64,000 bases of DNA. It comes from Desmodus rotundus (lineage: Eukaryota > Chordata > Mammalia > Chiroptera > Phyllostomidae). Below are positions 33,373 through 45,150 of the stretch, piece after piece. Position 1 is the stretch's first letter. Each line of letters starts with the position of its first letter. The notes under the pieces are model-generated. The model saw only the letters and a program-made list of their open reading frames with translations. It had not been told where the DNA came from and did no database searches. The stretch is taken from NCBI RefSeq assembly GCF_022682495.2, contig NC_071396.1, forward strand, positions 25,603,735-25,667,734, given 5' to 3'. Made by a program: the position numbers and the translations under genes.

Positions 33373-34978
33373 CACTGGGGTCCTTTTGATGGGACTTCAT
33401 TAGTCTTTGAATGCTTTCTTATTTAACAACACAGGGTCTCAAGTTCCCCCTTGTTCCTTCCTGCATGCCTTGTACCACTATTTCTCCAAGGAGCCAGTGA
33501 TTTATTGTCAATACCTAAAGGAGGTTATAGTCAGACTTCCTTTGAGGGTTGATCAGATGGCCATTTTAAGGCTAAATCAATAGATAGTTACCAGCTATTC
33601 CTGTCGATACCAATTGATTAAAGAGAACCCAAGTTTAAAAGGCTAAACTACTATTAGAATAAACAGTACATCATTTAGCGTAATGTCTTCCTATTTCTAT
33701 GTGGAAAATGTAGAACAAAAAGCAATCAAATGAATTTTTAGGATTTTTTTTTATAATTGTAAAAATTTGCTTAAGTCAATATATTAGGTATGAAGCCAGA
33801 TCTGATTTGGGCTCAGGTGTCAACTTCCTTTTGCTGGGAAGCGGAAAGTGGACTCCCACAACTAAGCGGACGGGCCATCTGTCACTGATGACAAGTCTAT
33901 CATATTTCAGTGGGTTTAGAGAGAACCCACCGGGCACTGGTACACCCAGCTGGACGTGGGACATGCAGGAAGCGGTATTCTCTGGGAGCAGGAATTGACC
34001 ATCACGAGCAAACTAGCTGAACAATTCCTCCTGTCCCACGTGCTCCCCAGTCCCGGCAGCAGATCCCACATGATATTTGGGATAGATACTTTGAAAATGT
34101 GCTGTGTATCTGAAATTCAAATGAAACGAGGTACCCTGTATCTGGTCTGGGAAGCCTGCTCTCAAAGCCGGCCCTTCCTTGGCGGGGGGGGGGTACAGCA
34201 CAGGGGGGGGAGTCAGTTCTCCATAGCTGCCCCCCATCTTACCTGACCAGGGAGTGTCTCCCTGCTAAACCATTACCCGTCTGCTGCTTAGGGCTTCAGG
34301 GTCTTAGATTGAGTCAAGGTCTTATGATGTTGGTCTCCATATGCTACTTTTCTTCCATCTCAAGCTGATCACCCAGTTTTGGATTCCACGTCCCCAGATG
34401 TCTGACCAAACGCATCCAAATCCTACTCCCATTCCTGTGTTCGGACAACCCAGTTCTTTGTGTTCTCCCTCCTGCCCAGGCCTTTGCCTTTGACCTTCAC
34501 CACTGGACGTGCACTCAAATGCCAAACCCACAATACGGTCACTTAGATGACTTCTATACATAAAAAAAAACCCTCACCTGGCATCAGGGAGGAGCTTTAC
34601 TTGCTGTTAGGGTTATTCTAGGAATAATAACAGGGTAGCTCACTCTCCCTGCTGTCCAGTGGCGCTTACCTTTGACTGTGTTGTGGGGGGTTTGTTGTAA
34701 GGTGGGTTAGCACGTCTCTGCTCCCAGATCAATGGGCCCCACGGCTGGTGGATTCTGTCTTCTTCACATTTTGATTGGACCATCTTAGTTGCAGACATAT
34801 ATGATAATCACTCAGCAAGGTTATTGGGGTGTATTTTGTCTCCGTTTTTAATATCATTTGCTTGCTTCCACCTCCAGAGAATCGGATGCATTTGGTCTTG
34901 GGTTTGGCCCAGGCGATGAGGAACTGGCGACTTAAAATGAAACACAAAACAGATCGTAGTATCCCAGCTAATTCGTTT
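33373..34978. other. unassigned DNA
   Basis: G-runs lie at about 34183-34212. The 34300-34560 part is CT-rich. No gene or repeat family is assigned. Confidence 0.4.
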
Positions 34979-35175
34979 TCTTAAAATATATTTATTGATT
35001 CTTAGAGAGAGAGAAAGAGAGGGAGACATCAAATGAAACATTGATTGATCACTCCCTATACACACCCCAACCAGGAACTGAACCCACAAGGTATGTGCCC
35101 TGACCGGGAATCAAACCCATAACTTTTTGATGTACGAGAAGGTGCTCCAACCAACTGAGCCACCCCGGCCAGGGC
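34979..35175 (-). mobile_element. type B SINE with two B boxes
   Basis: On the minus strand the head is GCCCTGGCCGGGGTGGCTCA. The two B-box regions are GGTTTGATTCC and GGTTCAGTTCC, and the tail AATCAATAAATATATTTTAA lacks the CAGGTGAGGA motif. Confidence 0.9.
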
Positions 35176-36040
35176 TCACAGCTCATTCTTACTCTGTGTT
35201 CACTGCTGGCCCACCGAGAGTTGGAAGAAACTCACCCTGGGGGTGAGGAGCAGTTCTTGGTAGGGGATCTTTGGTTGACGCCAGAGCAAGCAAAGGACTA
35301 TTAGTGAAGGAATGCATAGCATGTCCTGGAAGTGAAAGGTGAGCTGGTAGGGTGCCAGGTAAGCACAGAAAGACAGACGCATGCATTTGAGCCTGAAATT
35401 CTTACAAGGGCTTGCCAAGCTTCTTCAGACAGTTCGTGGAATCAGCACTGAAGTGTTAGATACTATGGAATATACCTACAATATGTACTGTTCTTTAAGG
35501 TCACTAAAACGCCAAGGTTCTCTGTCAACGAAACGCAATAATGGTACCAGAGCAAACCGGGGTCGAGATACCGGCAAGCACTGAGGGGCCGGTGCCGATG
35601 GATGCGGATGAAGCCCGGCAGGATGAGAAAGGGAACGCGAGTTGGCCTGCAGGACTGTCTCCAGCTGGATCGTGTGCTCAAACGGGGGGACACATCCAGG
35701 CCAGCTTTCTGGGTAACGCAACTTGACATTGCCCTCGCTTCCACACAGTCGCGTCCTGTGAGTGTGGAGACCCAGCCCACCTTCTCAGTCGCAACCCCGC
35801 CCCCTGCAGGTCGCCCCAGCTCTGACTTACCCCCACCTACAGAGGAACGCAGGGCATTGCTCTCTGCCTATTTCAGAGAATGTAGTGATAGGGATTATTG
35901 TAACCACGTTTTCCTGTATAACAGAGAGAGGGCCATTAATCCTGGGATTTCTCCCCGGAGAGCGATGACTTGGAATGAATGTAGACCTCACCTCTCTGTA
36001 CATCAAGTTCATCTTCATCCTTAAAACATTTTCAGTAAAA
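35176..36040. other. unassigned DNA
   Basis: The 140-residue open frame at 35602-36024 has no domain resemblance and no conserved splice context. No repeat is recognised. Confidence 0.35.
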
Positions 36041-36260
36041 AGCCTAGCCAGGTGGCTCACTAGGCTGGAGTGTCGTCCTGCACACCAGAAGGTTGCAGGT
36101 TCGATTCCCAGTCAGGGCACATACCTTGGTTCAATCCCCAGTCCACGCGTGTATGGAAGGCAACCAATCGATGTTTCTTTCTTCACATTGACGTTTCTCT
36201 CTCTCCCTCCCTTCCCCTCTCTCTGAAATCAATGGGCGTGTCCTCTGCTGAGGATAACAA
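36041..36260 (+). mobile_element. type B SINE with two B boxes
   Basis: The head GCCTAGCCAGGTGGCTCACT is followed by B box GGTTCGATTCC and a second GGTTCAATCCC. The tail AAATCAATGGGCGTGTCCTC is followed by TGCTGAGGATAAC. Confidence 0.9.
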
Positions 36261-36459
36261 AAATAAATGAATAAAATTTTAAACTGAAAAAATAATAAAA
36301 ACATAAATCCATCCCGCGAAACCTAAGCACACTTCCCATAATCTGTAACTGTAACAAACGGAGCTTTTGATGATAAGAATTCACATATAGCTGAAATTTG
36401 TCTTCCTATCCATTTTGTTGGATAAACACGTGATTGACATTTTACGAGAAAACAAAAAT

Positions 36460-36665
36460 CATTCGTGAAAGTAGGGGTGGAACGGATGAGAGCTGAAACT
36501 GGACCCCCTCCTCTTGCATTATACATGAGCAATTTGCCAAATTGCCAACGAGCTGCCCAGAGGCCCATTTTTAATACGCGGATGAGCTCATGCAGCCGCG
36601 CTGAGGACCGTAAAAGGGGCAGTTCACCTTGCGTTCTCCGTGACTCATGCCAATAAATTTAAAAC
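36460..36665. promoter_or_regulatory. candidate conserved non-coding element
   Basis: Single-copy DNA containing TGCATTATACATGAGC, GCAATTTGCCAAATTGCC, CCCATTTTTAATACGC and CCGTGACTCATGCC (AP-1-like TGACTCA). The regulatory call is inference. Confidence 0.25.
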
Positions 36666-36956
36666 ATTACCTGAAATAGCTCTCCCCTTTTTGGAAGTGA
36701 CCTACATGCCTCGGTTTCAACATTTGCATGTCCAAGAGGCTTGATGGAGGGCACTCTGCGTGACTGGGAAGGTCTCTGCAGGGGGAAGGGGGCTCAACAG
36801 GGACCCGGAGGCAGAGCTGGGAGCTGGTGACGCCATGCGGAGGTGGCCACTGGACAGAGGGGGTCTGTGCCTGGAGACCCTTTAAGAATGAAGTAAAGTT
36901 ATGAGTCATTGGTATTCGTGAGCATATTCTTTAGGTTTGTTTTCAATCAAAGATCT

Positions 36957-37014
36957 TCCTTCTTAAACTTGTCCAGTAGAGGGTCCTTCTTTCTTAAACC
37001 TGTCCAGTAGAGGG
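36957..37014. repeat. two-copy tandem repeat of about 30 bp
   Basis: TTCTTAAACTTGTCCAGTAG followed by AGGG occurs at 36957-36983 and again, with a 4-base insertion and one change, at 36984-37014. The second copy abuts the SINE head. Confidence 0.8.
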
Positions 37015-37253
37015 CCCCGGCGGGGGTGGATCAGTTGGTTGGAGTGTCTCTGGTAAGACAAAAAGTTGCAAGGTTTGATTCCCGATCAGGGCACATACCT
37101 AGGTTGTGGGTTCGATCCTTGGTCAGGGCGCATACAGGAGGCAACTGATTGATGTTTCTCTCTCACATCAATATTTCTCTCTCCCTCTTTCTCTCTCTCT
37201 CCTCCTTCCTCTCTCTCCAAAATCAATAAACATATCATCAGGTGAGGATTACA
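37015..37253 (+). mobile_element. type B SINE, long form
   Basis: The head GCCCCGGCGGGGGTGGATCA, B box GGTTTGATTCC, second B box GGTTCGATCCT, and CACATCAATATTTCTC are legible. The tail ATCAATAAACATATCATCAG ends in GTGAGGATT. Confidence 0.93.
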
Positions 37254-37464
37254 ACCAAATCTTTCCAGTAAAAGGACTTCTGTAAAGGGATTGCTATTTA
37301 TTGAAATGTATTTTACATCTACCTCAATCATTCCCTTAATAATGTTGAATCATAGATGAATAAAGGATCTAAGTTTGAAAGTAAGAATCTTGATATTATC
37401 ACTTTATTATGGTAACCGATTCTACCTGGAACTCCCTCCAACCAGGTGTATGTATTTCCGGCGT

Positions 37465-37590
37465 GGGAATAATTCCCACCTCATGGGGTCGTGTTAAGGG
37501 GCAAGTGCAATTACGCGTGTAAGTTTGTGTTGCAGGGTGTCCACCTGTGCGCTGGGCACACGGAAGAATAAGCACTCCGCACCCCTCGGA
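37465..37590 (+). mobile_element. MIR SINE fossil
   Basis: GGGAATAATTCCCACCTCAT, GGGGTCGTGTTAAGGGGCAA and GCTGGGCACACGGAAGAATA parallel the MIR 3' half (GGATAATAATAGTACCTACC, TCATAGGGTTGTTGTGAGGA). Confidence 0.65.
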
Positions 37591-38074
37591 GAGCTCAGAG
37601 TCTCGTGGGGAAGTTACCCGTGAAATAGTGTCCACGGCATATGGCCGGCAGGTCCAGGGACCTCGAGCTGTTTTCCATCTAAGCTGTACTGATGTCATTT
37701 GCAAATACCCATTTGGTTTCTTTGTCTATGTGGAAAATCCCCTGCAAGAGTTCGTCATTTCTTAGAAATTCAGTCCCCCTGATTCCTTTTTCGTCAGGAA
37801 GAAGAGGCTGTGATGTTTGAGTATTGAAGTTTCGGCTTAGTACCCTGTAGCAAATCTGCTCAAAACCTTCACACACTAATCAATACCATGGTGAGTGTAA
37901 GGAACGATTCAACCCAAAATTAAGATTTGGGCAGATCAATACCCAATGAATGTCACCGAGAACTAAGTCTTACCAGTAAGAAGTAAATATCTGACTCTGA
38001 CATATTTTTGTATTTTAAGCCAGACTGCTAGGGATTGCGTCCGTGGGCTGACACGTTATTCTGACACCGCGACG
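37591..38074. other. unassigned DNA
   Basis: Nothing recognisable is seen here. Confidence 0.4.
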
Positions 38075-38390
38075 TCTGGGTGATGTATTAGTCAGGTTGG
38101 GGTGGCGCGCGGCTGCAGCAAACAGCTCAAAATCCAAAGAGCTCGCAACTAATAGATTGTTTTGTCATTCGCGGGAAGCTTCGGCCTATGCCCTATTGTT
38201 CCTCGAATGCTCAGGCAAACAGAGCTCAGGCCCGCCGGGACTTCGTGGCTATGCCCTGGTAGGGGAGGGGACGTGGAAGGGATACGTTTCTTCGGCTCAC
38301 ATTTCATTCATTCAAGCAAGCCACAGGCCACCTGTAAAGTCAAGGGTGGGGAGCCTGAGAGCAGGGAGAATCAGCGATGAAGGGCACCCG
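38075..38390 (-). repeat. old mammalian interspersed repeat, family not named
   Basis: TGTATTAGTCAGGTTGGGGT, CTGCAGCAAACAGCTCAAAA and GGCTCACATTTCATTCATTC resemble a widespread repeat (GCTGCAGTAACAAACAACCC, CTTCCGCTCACATTCCATTG). The 207-codon open frame 38097-38720 starts inside it. Confidence 0.45.
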
Positions 38391-38760
38391 CTAACTCCTG
38401 CTGTTGTCTTTGCTTATCTTGTGTATCTAGCGGACGTTTCCCCTCTCCACAAAAGTCCCAAAATAGAGATTCGGGATAAAAACTCAGGAGCAATCAGTGG
38501 AATGCTGGTTTGGACAATGTTCACTGAGCAAGTCATCAAAATGACAATGAGACTGGCTGAGCTTTCAGGGGTAGAAGCCCCACCCCCTGAGTTGCCCTCT
38601 AGGGAAATCACTGGTACTAATAACCTCGAGGGCCCTGAGCTCTCAACAGAGCGCAGAAGTTCACGTTCAAATGCTAATTTCCACACAGAAGTCAAGAAGG
38701 TGGTGGCAGATGAAGGGTGAGCTTCATAAATGCTGCTTATAGGACAATTAAGAGATTTAT
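38391..38760. other. unassigned DNA
   Basis: This carries the 3' half of the 207-codon open frame, which shows no domain. No other signal is seen. Confidence 0.35.
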
Positions 38761-38935
38761 ATTATAGCTCAGTTGGTTGGAGCATCGTCCAACTACCCCA
38801 AGGTTGTGGGTTTGATTCCCCGTCGGGGCCCACACAAGAGTCAACCAGTGAATGAATCAGTAAGCGAGACGACAGATTAATGTTTCTCTCTCTTTCTCTC
38901 CCCTCTCCCCTGTCTATAAAGATAAATATTAAGAG
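38761..38935 (+). mobile_element. type C SINE, head slightly truncated
   Basis: The A box TAGCTCAGTTGG is intact but the first bases of the head are missing. B box GGTTTGATTCC, AACCAGTGAATGAATCAGTA and a CT tract follow. Confidence 0.9.
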
Positions 38936-39913
38936 TATTAATTATAAAATTATATTATTATTCATAGCCCAACGGTTCCTCTGGAAGTGATGTCTGAGAA
39001 GACCAGTTTCTGGAGAGGGCCCGTGGAAAGAGCAGAGTCAGACTGGATCTGCAGGTTTCTTTGGCTTCGACCCTGAATCGGGAAACTCGGGAGGGGCCCA
39101 GCGCGGGTGTCAATGTCTCAGTTTATGGGGCTCCTGGGTGCTGATGGATGAAGACCAGCTCCTGCCACAGGTGAATGACTGGCGATAAGAAAATGCTTCC
39201 GAGGACCCAAAGATACGCCGTTATGACTGCTTTATAAACTTTATTCGTCTCAAGTGTACAAGCGGTGAACTTCTTTATAATCACGATCTTTCCTAAATGT
39301 TCCACACGCTGAGGCATCGCCGACCCAGACAGCTGCGATAATGAACTGGCTGGTCCATTTCAGACATCGTTTCCCGATCTACAGCTCGCAGAGTCAGCTT
39401 AACGCCACCCCAGGCTGCAAGCCTGCCGTCTGTCCTGGTGACTGGAACGTCCTCGCTGTGATATCATCTGTTGTCTGTCTTCCTCCCTACGATGGAGAAA
39501 TGATGACTTTGAGTGGGTTTGTTTTTCTTCCATTTTAAGGAAGATTTCCATTTCTGAGTTTTCAAGGGAAAAGAGGTATGTGCACGCAGGCATAATGGGG
39601 GTTTGAGATATCGTTGTGGAGGAAAAAAGGATTTGTTTATCTGAAGCCAGCAACTGTCATACATCACGTAAACGTGTCATCTGAGAGAAGCAAGGGCAGA
39701 CATAATAGCCCAACGATCTCACCTTGAGTTCGCGTGACTGAGGAAGTGAGAGCCTTGGGTACAGTTAGGAACACAGGCTCTTGGGGAAGCTGGATATAAT
39801 TTTCCCACTACAGGTGTGCCAAGGTTGCAAAGCCCACCCTCAGGATAGGACTCAGAAGAATCCGATATACTCACAGTTAGAACTTATTATTGTAAAAGGA
39901 CACCGATTACAAC
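38936..39913. other. unassigned DNA
   Basis: Nothing recognisable is seen in about 1 kb. Confidence 0.4.
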
Positions 39914-39925
39914 CAGCAAAGGGGA

Positions 39926-40152
39926 AGCCTGACCAATGTGACTCGGTTGCTTGGGCATCATCCTGCAAAAGGGTTGCCATTTCAATTCCCAGTCAGGGCA
40001 CACGCCTGGGTTGCAGGTTCGGATCCCCGTCTGGGTGCATTCAAGAGGCAGTCGCTTGAAGTTTCTCTCTCACATCGATGTTTCTCTCCCTCTCTTTCTC
40101 CTTTCCTTCTCCTCTCTCTAAAAATAAAAAAATAAAATCTTAAAAAGAAAAA
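39926..40152 (+). mobile_element. mosaic SINE with two B-box regions and 12-base duplication
   Basis: CAGCAAAGGGGA occurs at 39914-39925 and 40153-40164. The head CCTGACCAATGTGACTCGGT leads to two B-box regions (ATTTCAATTCC and GGTTCGGATCC). A type B middle (TCTCACATCGATGTTTCTCT) joins a type A tail (AAAATAAAAAAATAAAATCT). Confidence 0.92.
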
Positions 40153-40164
40153 CAGCAAAGGGGA

Positions 40165-40785
40165 TATGCCACAGGGCACAGCCCTGAAAATAAGGCACAA
40201 GTTTGTACAGGAGAGAGTCATCCTCTTGGATGGAGGTGCATGGAAAATGGTTCATTGTCTAACAGTGACGTATGACAACACCGGCAAAGTGTCACCAACT
40301 GGGGAAGCTCACCTTCGTGTCCAGGGTTCTTACTGGGGGTCAGCCTTTTAGGCAAATGGAAGGCAGACCTCAGCTACTCAGTCTTCAGCACCCACAGGAG
40401 GTCAAACCCACACAAAGTGCCCAACACCTTAAGAAGAAGCCAACTACCTGCCAAAAGAGTACACGCACCAAGCCCCACAGCCCCCGCGCCACAGTTACGG
40501 GACAACTTGACATTTCCCAGAGCTGGAGATGACCTTCAGCCTTGTGGGTGTGTAAACTTGGGCTACCTTTAACTTACGTGATGTTAAATTTTCCTTTGTG
40601 AAAACTTCTTTAGGAAACCATCTTACTAACATAAATGTTCCATGATTTGTTCAAGGTGGTATTCCCTGTCTTCTGCGCTTGGCAAAGACCTGATAATCCA
40701 TGAAAATAAAGCTATCCCAAGGACCCACCTGGTGTGTCTGTGTCACTACAGATGACACATACTGATGGATTTTTAAGCTTGTATT
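40165..40785. other. unassigned DNA
   Basis: Nothing recognisable is seen here. Confidence 0.4.
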
Positions 40786-40798
40786 CATAGTGGTTGTT

Positions 40799-41024
40799 GG
40801 TTGTTTTTTTTTTAAGATTTTTATTTATTTATTTTCAGAGAGAGGGGAAGGAAGGGAGAAAGAGAGAGAGAGAGAGAAACATCAATGTGTGGTTGCCTCT
40901 CACGTGCCCCCTACTGGGGACCTGGCCCACAACCCAGGTGCATGTGCCCTGACTGGGAATCGAACCAGCGACCCTTTGGTTTGCAGGCTGGCGCTCAGTC
41001 CACTGAACCACACCAGCCAGGACC
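40799..41024 (-). mobile_element. VES SINE with 13-base duplication
   Basis: CATAGTGGTTGTT at 40786-40798 and CATAGTGGTGGTT at 41025-41037 flank it. The core is CCAGTAGGGGGCACG, the B box GGTTCGATTCC and the tail AAATAAATAAAAATCTT. A GA-repeat of about 16 bases expands the CT tract. Confidence 0.95.
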
Positions 41025-41037
41025 CATAGTGGTGGTT

Positions 41038-41379
41038 TTTATTCAAGTTGTTTACTATGCAATTGGTCTCTTTAGTAGTGGTTGGAAAATGTTTTCACTT
41101 AATTTTTGTTTTAGTCCCATAGTTAATATTTTTTAAAATTTTTTGTAGGGGTTGATAGGCCAGAATATTAAGTAATTCAACCAACTGAAAGGTCTAAACC
41201 TCATCCAGGTAACTGATTCACTAGAGAAAGTGGATTTTATGTATCAGATACTGGCTTTCCCATGCCAGGCACTGCAGTATCACTGGGCCTTGGCTCAGCC
41301 TGAACTTAACCCCTGCAACCGCGGACCTGGACTCATGAAATGGATGAGTTGAAATGTCTTCTGTGACAACTAGCTCACA
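41038..41379. other. unassigned DNA
   Basis: CCATGCCAGGCACTGCAGTA at about 41259-41278 hints at MIR or L2, but no more can be traced. Confidence 0.35.
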
Positions 41380-41650
41380 TATGACCCTTTCTCTGTGGTT
41401 GTCCTTCATCCTCCTTCCTCTATCAAACTCCCCCCACCACACTCAACTCTCCTCCAGAAAAAAAACCCATTCTTCCCGACTCTGAGCTCCCCCAGTGCTT
41501 AAAACACACTTCTGTGTATCCGCTGCCTCTTTGATTACACTCATATTTGTTTCACCGATTAGAAGGTGGCCTTTTGGGAAGAAGAGAGAAGCCACTCTAG
41601 GTCCTTGCAGAGCACCTGGCCACTGGAGGTACTCAGACTAAGTCCTAGAA
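41380..41650 (+). mobile_element. L2 LINE 3' fossil
   Basis: The CT-rich block is followed by GATTAGAAGGTGGCCTTTTG, GTCCTTGCAGAGCACCTGGC and CACTGGAGGTACTCAGACTA. These echo the L2 3' region (CACTAGAATGTAAGCTCCAT, CAGTGCCTGGCACATAGTAG, GTGCTCAATAAA). Confidence 0.5.
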
Positions 41651-43723
41651 GGTACTGACTTAACCAGGGAGAGAGCGGTGCAGCCTCAGCCGCAGCAGCA
41701 CCTGCGTGCATCCTGGTCTCATCTTCCCGAGAGCGGCACGCGATAATAACAGGTGGCCCTCTTGTGGATGAACGTGAGATGAATCAATTCTTCCTCCTGT
41801 GGAAAGCAGGCGGGCTTCCTGATGAGACTCATTGGGAGCTTTGCCCGCCAGCGCCCCTGGGACTGTCTGACCCCTCCTGGCAACGCTGAGGTGTCACCCC
41901 GTGAGGCTGGCATCTGTGAGCTGGCGGCTGCCTGGACTTTCAAATAAATGGGATGCCGTGGCCACGAGGATGTGTTTGTGTGCTTGCTGGGGTGGTGACT
42001 GACAACTTCTGTCTGTTGGTTTTATGTATAAAGTCCCTCATGTCCTTAAGTCCAGCCCCGATCGCAGCGGCATGGTAAATATCCAAGGTCAAGGGAAGCA
42101 TCTACGAAATTTAAATAAAGAACCCAACCAACTGAGCCAAACTGTCCCTAAAATTCAGCGGAAACAAACACCTCACCTTGGGCTCATCCGCCTCCTCTTT
42201 CAGACTATTTATAATGCGATTCAAGAAGCAGTAGGTCTTTTTCTCACCTTTAAGTCTCCTCTCGCCCCTTTTTGGGATATTTCATCTTTTGCGGCCATGG
42301 GGGTTGGGAATGGTTGACAAAATTACAGTTTAACTTAAGGATTCAGGGCATGGTTCAAATCACTGCATTTTGGGCAGTAAGATGAAGCTGAAGTCGGTCA
42401 CGTGTGTGACGGTCTCCTAGGAGACCCAAGCGTAAATCATCACCACGGAGACCACGGAGCCTGCTTCAGCCTCACGGCTTGAAATCATTAGCAGGGACAC
42501 CGGGCCTTTGTTGGGGGCAGGAAAGGATACAAATAAGTTGTCAAACCTTACAGTGAACGCAGTTGTGTTTCCCCGGGAGGGGGAGAGGCAGGATCCACAC
42601 TCCTGGTCCCTCCCTCTGGCGGGAAATCTCTGGGGCTGTGGTCTTAAAATGCCTCTAGCCCTGGACAACGATGGGGAAATGCAGCAGCCCCCAGGAGACA
42701 CCACAGGTAACAGCCACTGCAGGCGAGAGGCCTCTCCATCCGAAGCCAGACTTTGGGGGGACGCTTCCCCACACGGCCCTTCTTCTATCTGCCTGAGAGT
42801 AAGACAACGTAATCCTTGCAATAAAATAAATGCTCCCTTTAACGCCAATAATGGATGTCGTGTTTTGGAAGCCTAGTGGACAACGTCTCCATTTTAAAAG
42901 GGATTCGTGATGGTATGTCCTTGGTTTCAGACAGCCCCTTTCCACCTGCCTGGTTGGCTGCTGCATTTTTTCTCTTCTAAATATTCCCAGAATTCCTTGT
43001 TCTCCTATGTTATCCTCGTGTCTGTCAACTGAGCGTGGCTCATCTCTTGGAAGTTTTCACCGCTGCTCAAGAGCCCTTTCAATGGGGAAGCCACTGAATC
43101 AGTTGCTGTTCATCTAATTTCTTCTAGCTGCTTTGGAACAACGTTTTTCTCAACCAGTTCTTGTAGAATGTACTTTCCAACGCCTGAAATGGCCCTTGCT
43201 CTTGTTAGAAACTTGATGCCTTTGGTTCCTCAAGGCATCCCTCCACCGCCCTTCATCCCCGGAGGTTCGTGCGGGACCACAACGGCCCTCTGTGCACGCG
43301 TGTGCCAGCTCTGGGGAGCATTCCCACCCGCTGACCAATGCACGGCAACGATAGATGTTGCTGTGTTGAGAACACATTCAGATGAGAAAATACACCCATT
43401 AGACGGGGGAAGCTATGGGGATGTCAGCGGCTGTGAGAAATGGCACACGGTTGAAAAAAAAAATCAACAGCCCTGAGATTCAGACATTCGTTATGGTGTG
43501 CGGGACTCGCTGTGCAGAAGGGCGACACCCCCCTACCCAGGGACAGGATCTGGTCGCTGCGTGCGTTCCAGGTCACTGAGGACCTGCAGGAAAACACAGG
43601 GAGAGACCTGTGGTTTGAAATCGCATGCTTCACCCTTTCTCTGAATTGGCCCTTCCCAAACAGTACAGGGCAGGGCAAAAGTAGGTTTACGGTGGTCAGT
43701 ACCTGAAACACAGAGTTTACACT
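41651..43723. other. 2.1-kb unassigned stretch
   Basis: This is single-copy in appearance and free of SINEs. Open frames of 143 and 122 codons at 42417-42876 overlap on opposite strands and have no domain resemblance. Confidence 0.4.
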
Positions 43724-43927
43724 TGTATTATTATGTATTTATTTTTAGAGAGAGGGGAAGGGAGGGAGAAAGAGAGGGAGAGAAACATCAATGTGTGGTT
43801 GCCTCTCGAGCGCCCCCTACTGGGAACCTGGCCGGCAACCCAGGCACGTGCCCTGACTGGGAATCGAACTGGCGACCCTTTGGATCTCGGGCCAGCACTC
43901 AATCCATTGAGCCACACCAGCCAAGGC
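43724..43927 (-). mobile_element. VES SINE with a full CTCF-consensus core
   Basis: On the minus strand the core at 43809-43823 reads CCAGTAGGGGGCGCT, which fits CCASYAGRKGGCRSY at all 15 positions. The B box is AGTTCGATTCC. The tail is short (AAATAAATACATAATAATAC). Confidence 0.93.
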
Positions 43928-44354
43928 TACTTATTAATTACTGTATTATTTCCCATATGAACAACTGTGAGCCCATTTTTGCTGACCCTTCCCATAAAGG
44001 GTGGGAAGCCAAGCTTTCCTCACGAAGGAGAAAAATCTGATCTTGCTGCTCATTTTACGCTCGCACTGCGCCCTTCCACAAAGAAGGTCATTCCCCCTGA
44101 ATTCCCCATTACACTTAACCACAACCACCACAGCGACTGTGGTCCCAACAGCCACACCACAGAGTCCACGTGTGAGACTCTGACCTGCCACTGGTTAGCA
44201 TGTGCTTCGGCCAACAACCTCCATCTCCGCCCAGAGACATTCTCTCAGGACGTCATCGGAACAGATGACAGGAAACGTGAGGCTGAGAATGTCGCATCCG
44301 ACAGACTTCGCCACCAAATCAAAGACATTCAGAGGCACCGCCTCAGGCCATGAA
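43928..44354. other. unassigned DNA
   Basis: The 128-residue open frame at 43967-44353 is unremarkable. No repeat is seen. Confidence 0.35.
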
Positions 44355-44700
44355 TGAGTTCTAAACAACACGGTCTAATTTAAGTGTGTCTGTCAGCTCA
44401 GGAAGCCGAAGACCCACATCACTTGCAAAGGGAATGTATAGAAGTCACCTCCTTCATCACATTATAGCCTGGGCTCCGGTGTATAAATCGCATCTGGTTT
44501 ATAGCCCTGGGTGTCTCCGTCTGCTTTCCTCAGCTCCAACACTGTGGTCGCCATAGTAACGAATGCGCTTTAATGACAGCCCCGCGCAGGGACGCGGATG
44601 TGAAGTCCTGAGAGTAAAAAGGATGGAGAGCGTGATTAGGTTGAATGAACACCAAAGTCAAATACTCTGGGAAGCGTTGTTGATTTTAGTACCAAGATGC
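44355..44700. promoter_or_regulatory. candidate regulatory element with X-box
   Basis: GTCGCCATAGTAAC at 44547-44560 matches the RFX X-box consensus GTNRCC-N2-RGYAAC exactly. GTATAAATCGCATCTGGTTT lies about 65 bases upstream and offers CDX/HOX-like words. Function is inferred. Confidence 0.3.
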
Positions 44701-45006
44701 ACAAAGACGGGCAGAACTCACGTTTAGCTGTCTACAAACACTGCCCACACGGAATCATCAAGAGGTCACTCGTGTTTCTTCTTTGAAGTGTAACTTTTCA
44801 AACTGATCATCGTTTTTATTTGTTTTCTCAAGTGAAGTAATTACGATGTAGGAATATGTCCTTCCTGTGGTCTTCATTCCTTTTCCACACACAGACTTAC
44901 AATGAAGTCTAACGTAATTCGAACACGGTTATATCATCAGATTTATAATCTGTCTGGCAGCGCTAGAGTTTGGGAGGAATTTATTTTTTAATTATCCTCC
45001 CCCAAG
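44701..45006. other. unassigned DNA
   Basis: Nothing recognisable is seen here. Confidence 0.4.
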
Positions 45007-45150
45007 GTCAGGTTTTCATTGCTTGAGAGAGAAAGAGAGAGAGAGAGCTCAATGATTTGCTTTCTCGTACACACCCCAACTGGGGATCGAACCCATGGCC
45101 TTGCAGTTTATGGGATGACGCTCCAACCAACTGAGCCATCCAGCCGGGAC
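45007..45150 (-). mobile_element. type B SINE, short form
   Basis: On the minus strand: head GTCCCGGCTGGATGGCTCAG, B box GGTTCGATCCC, GTGTACGAGAAAGCAAATCA and a CT tract. The tail is lost. Confidence 0.88.

Noticed and set aside
38097..38720. 207-codon open frame, plus strand
   Set aside because: It starts inside an old interspersed repeat, shows no domain, and has neither a promoter nor splice sites that I can support.
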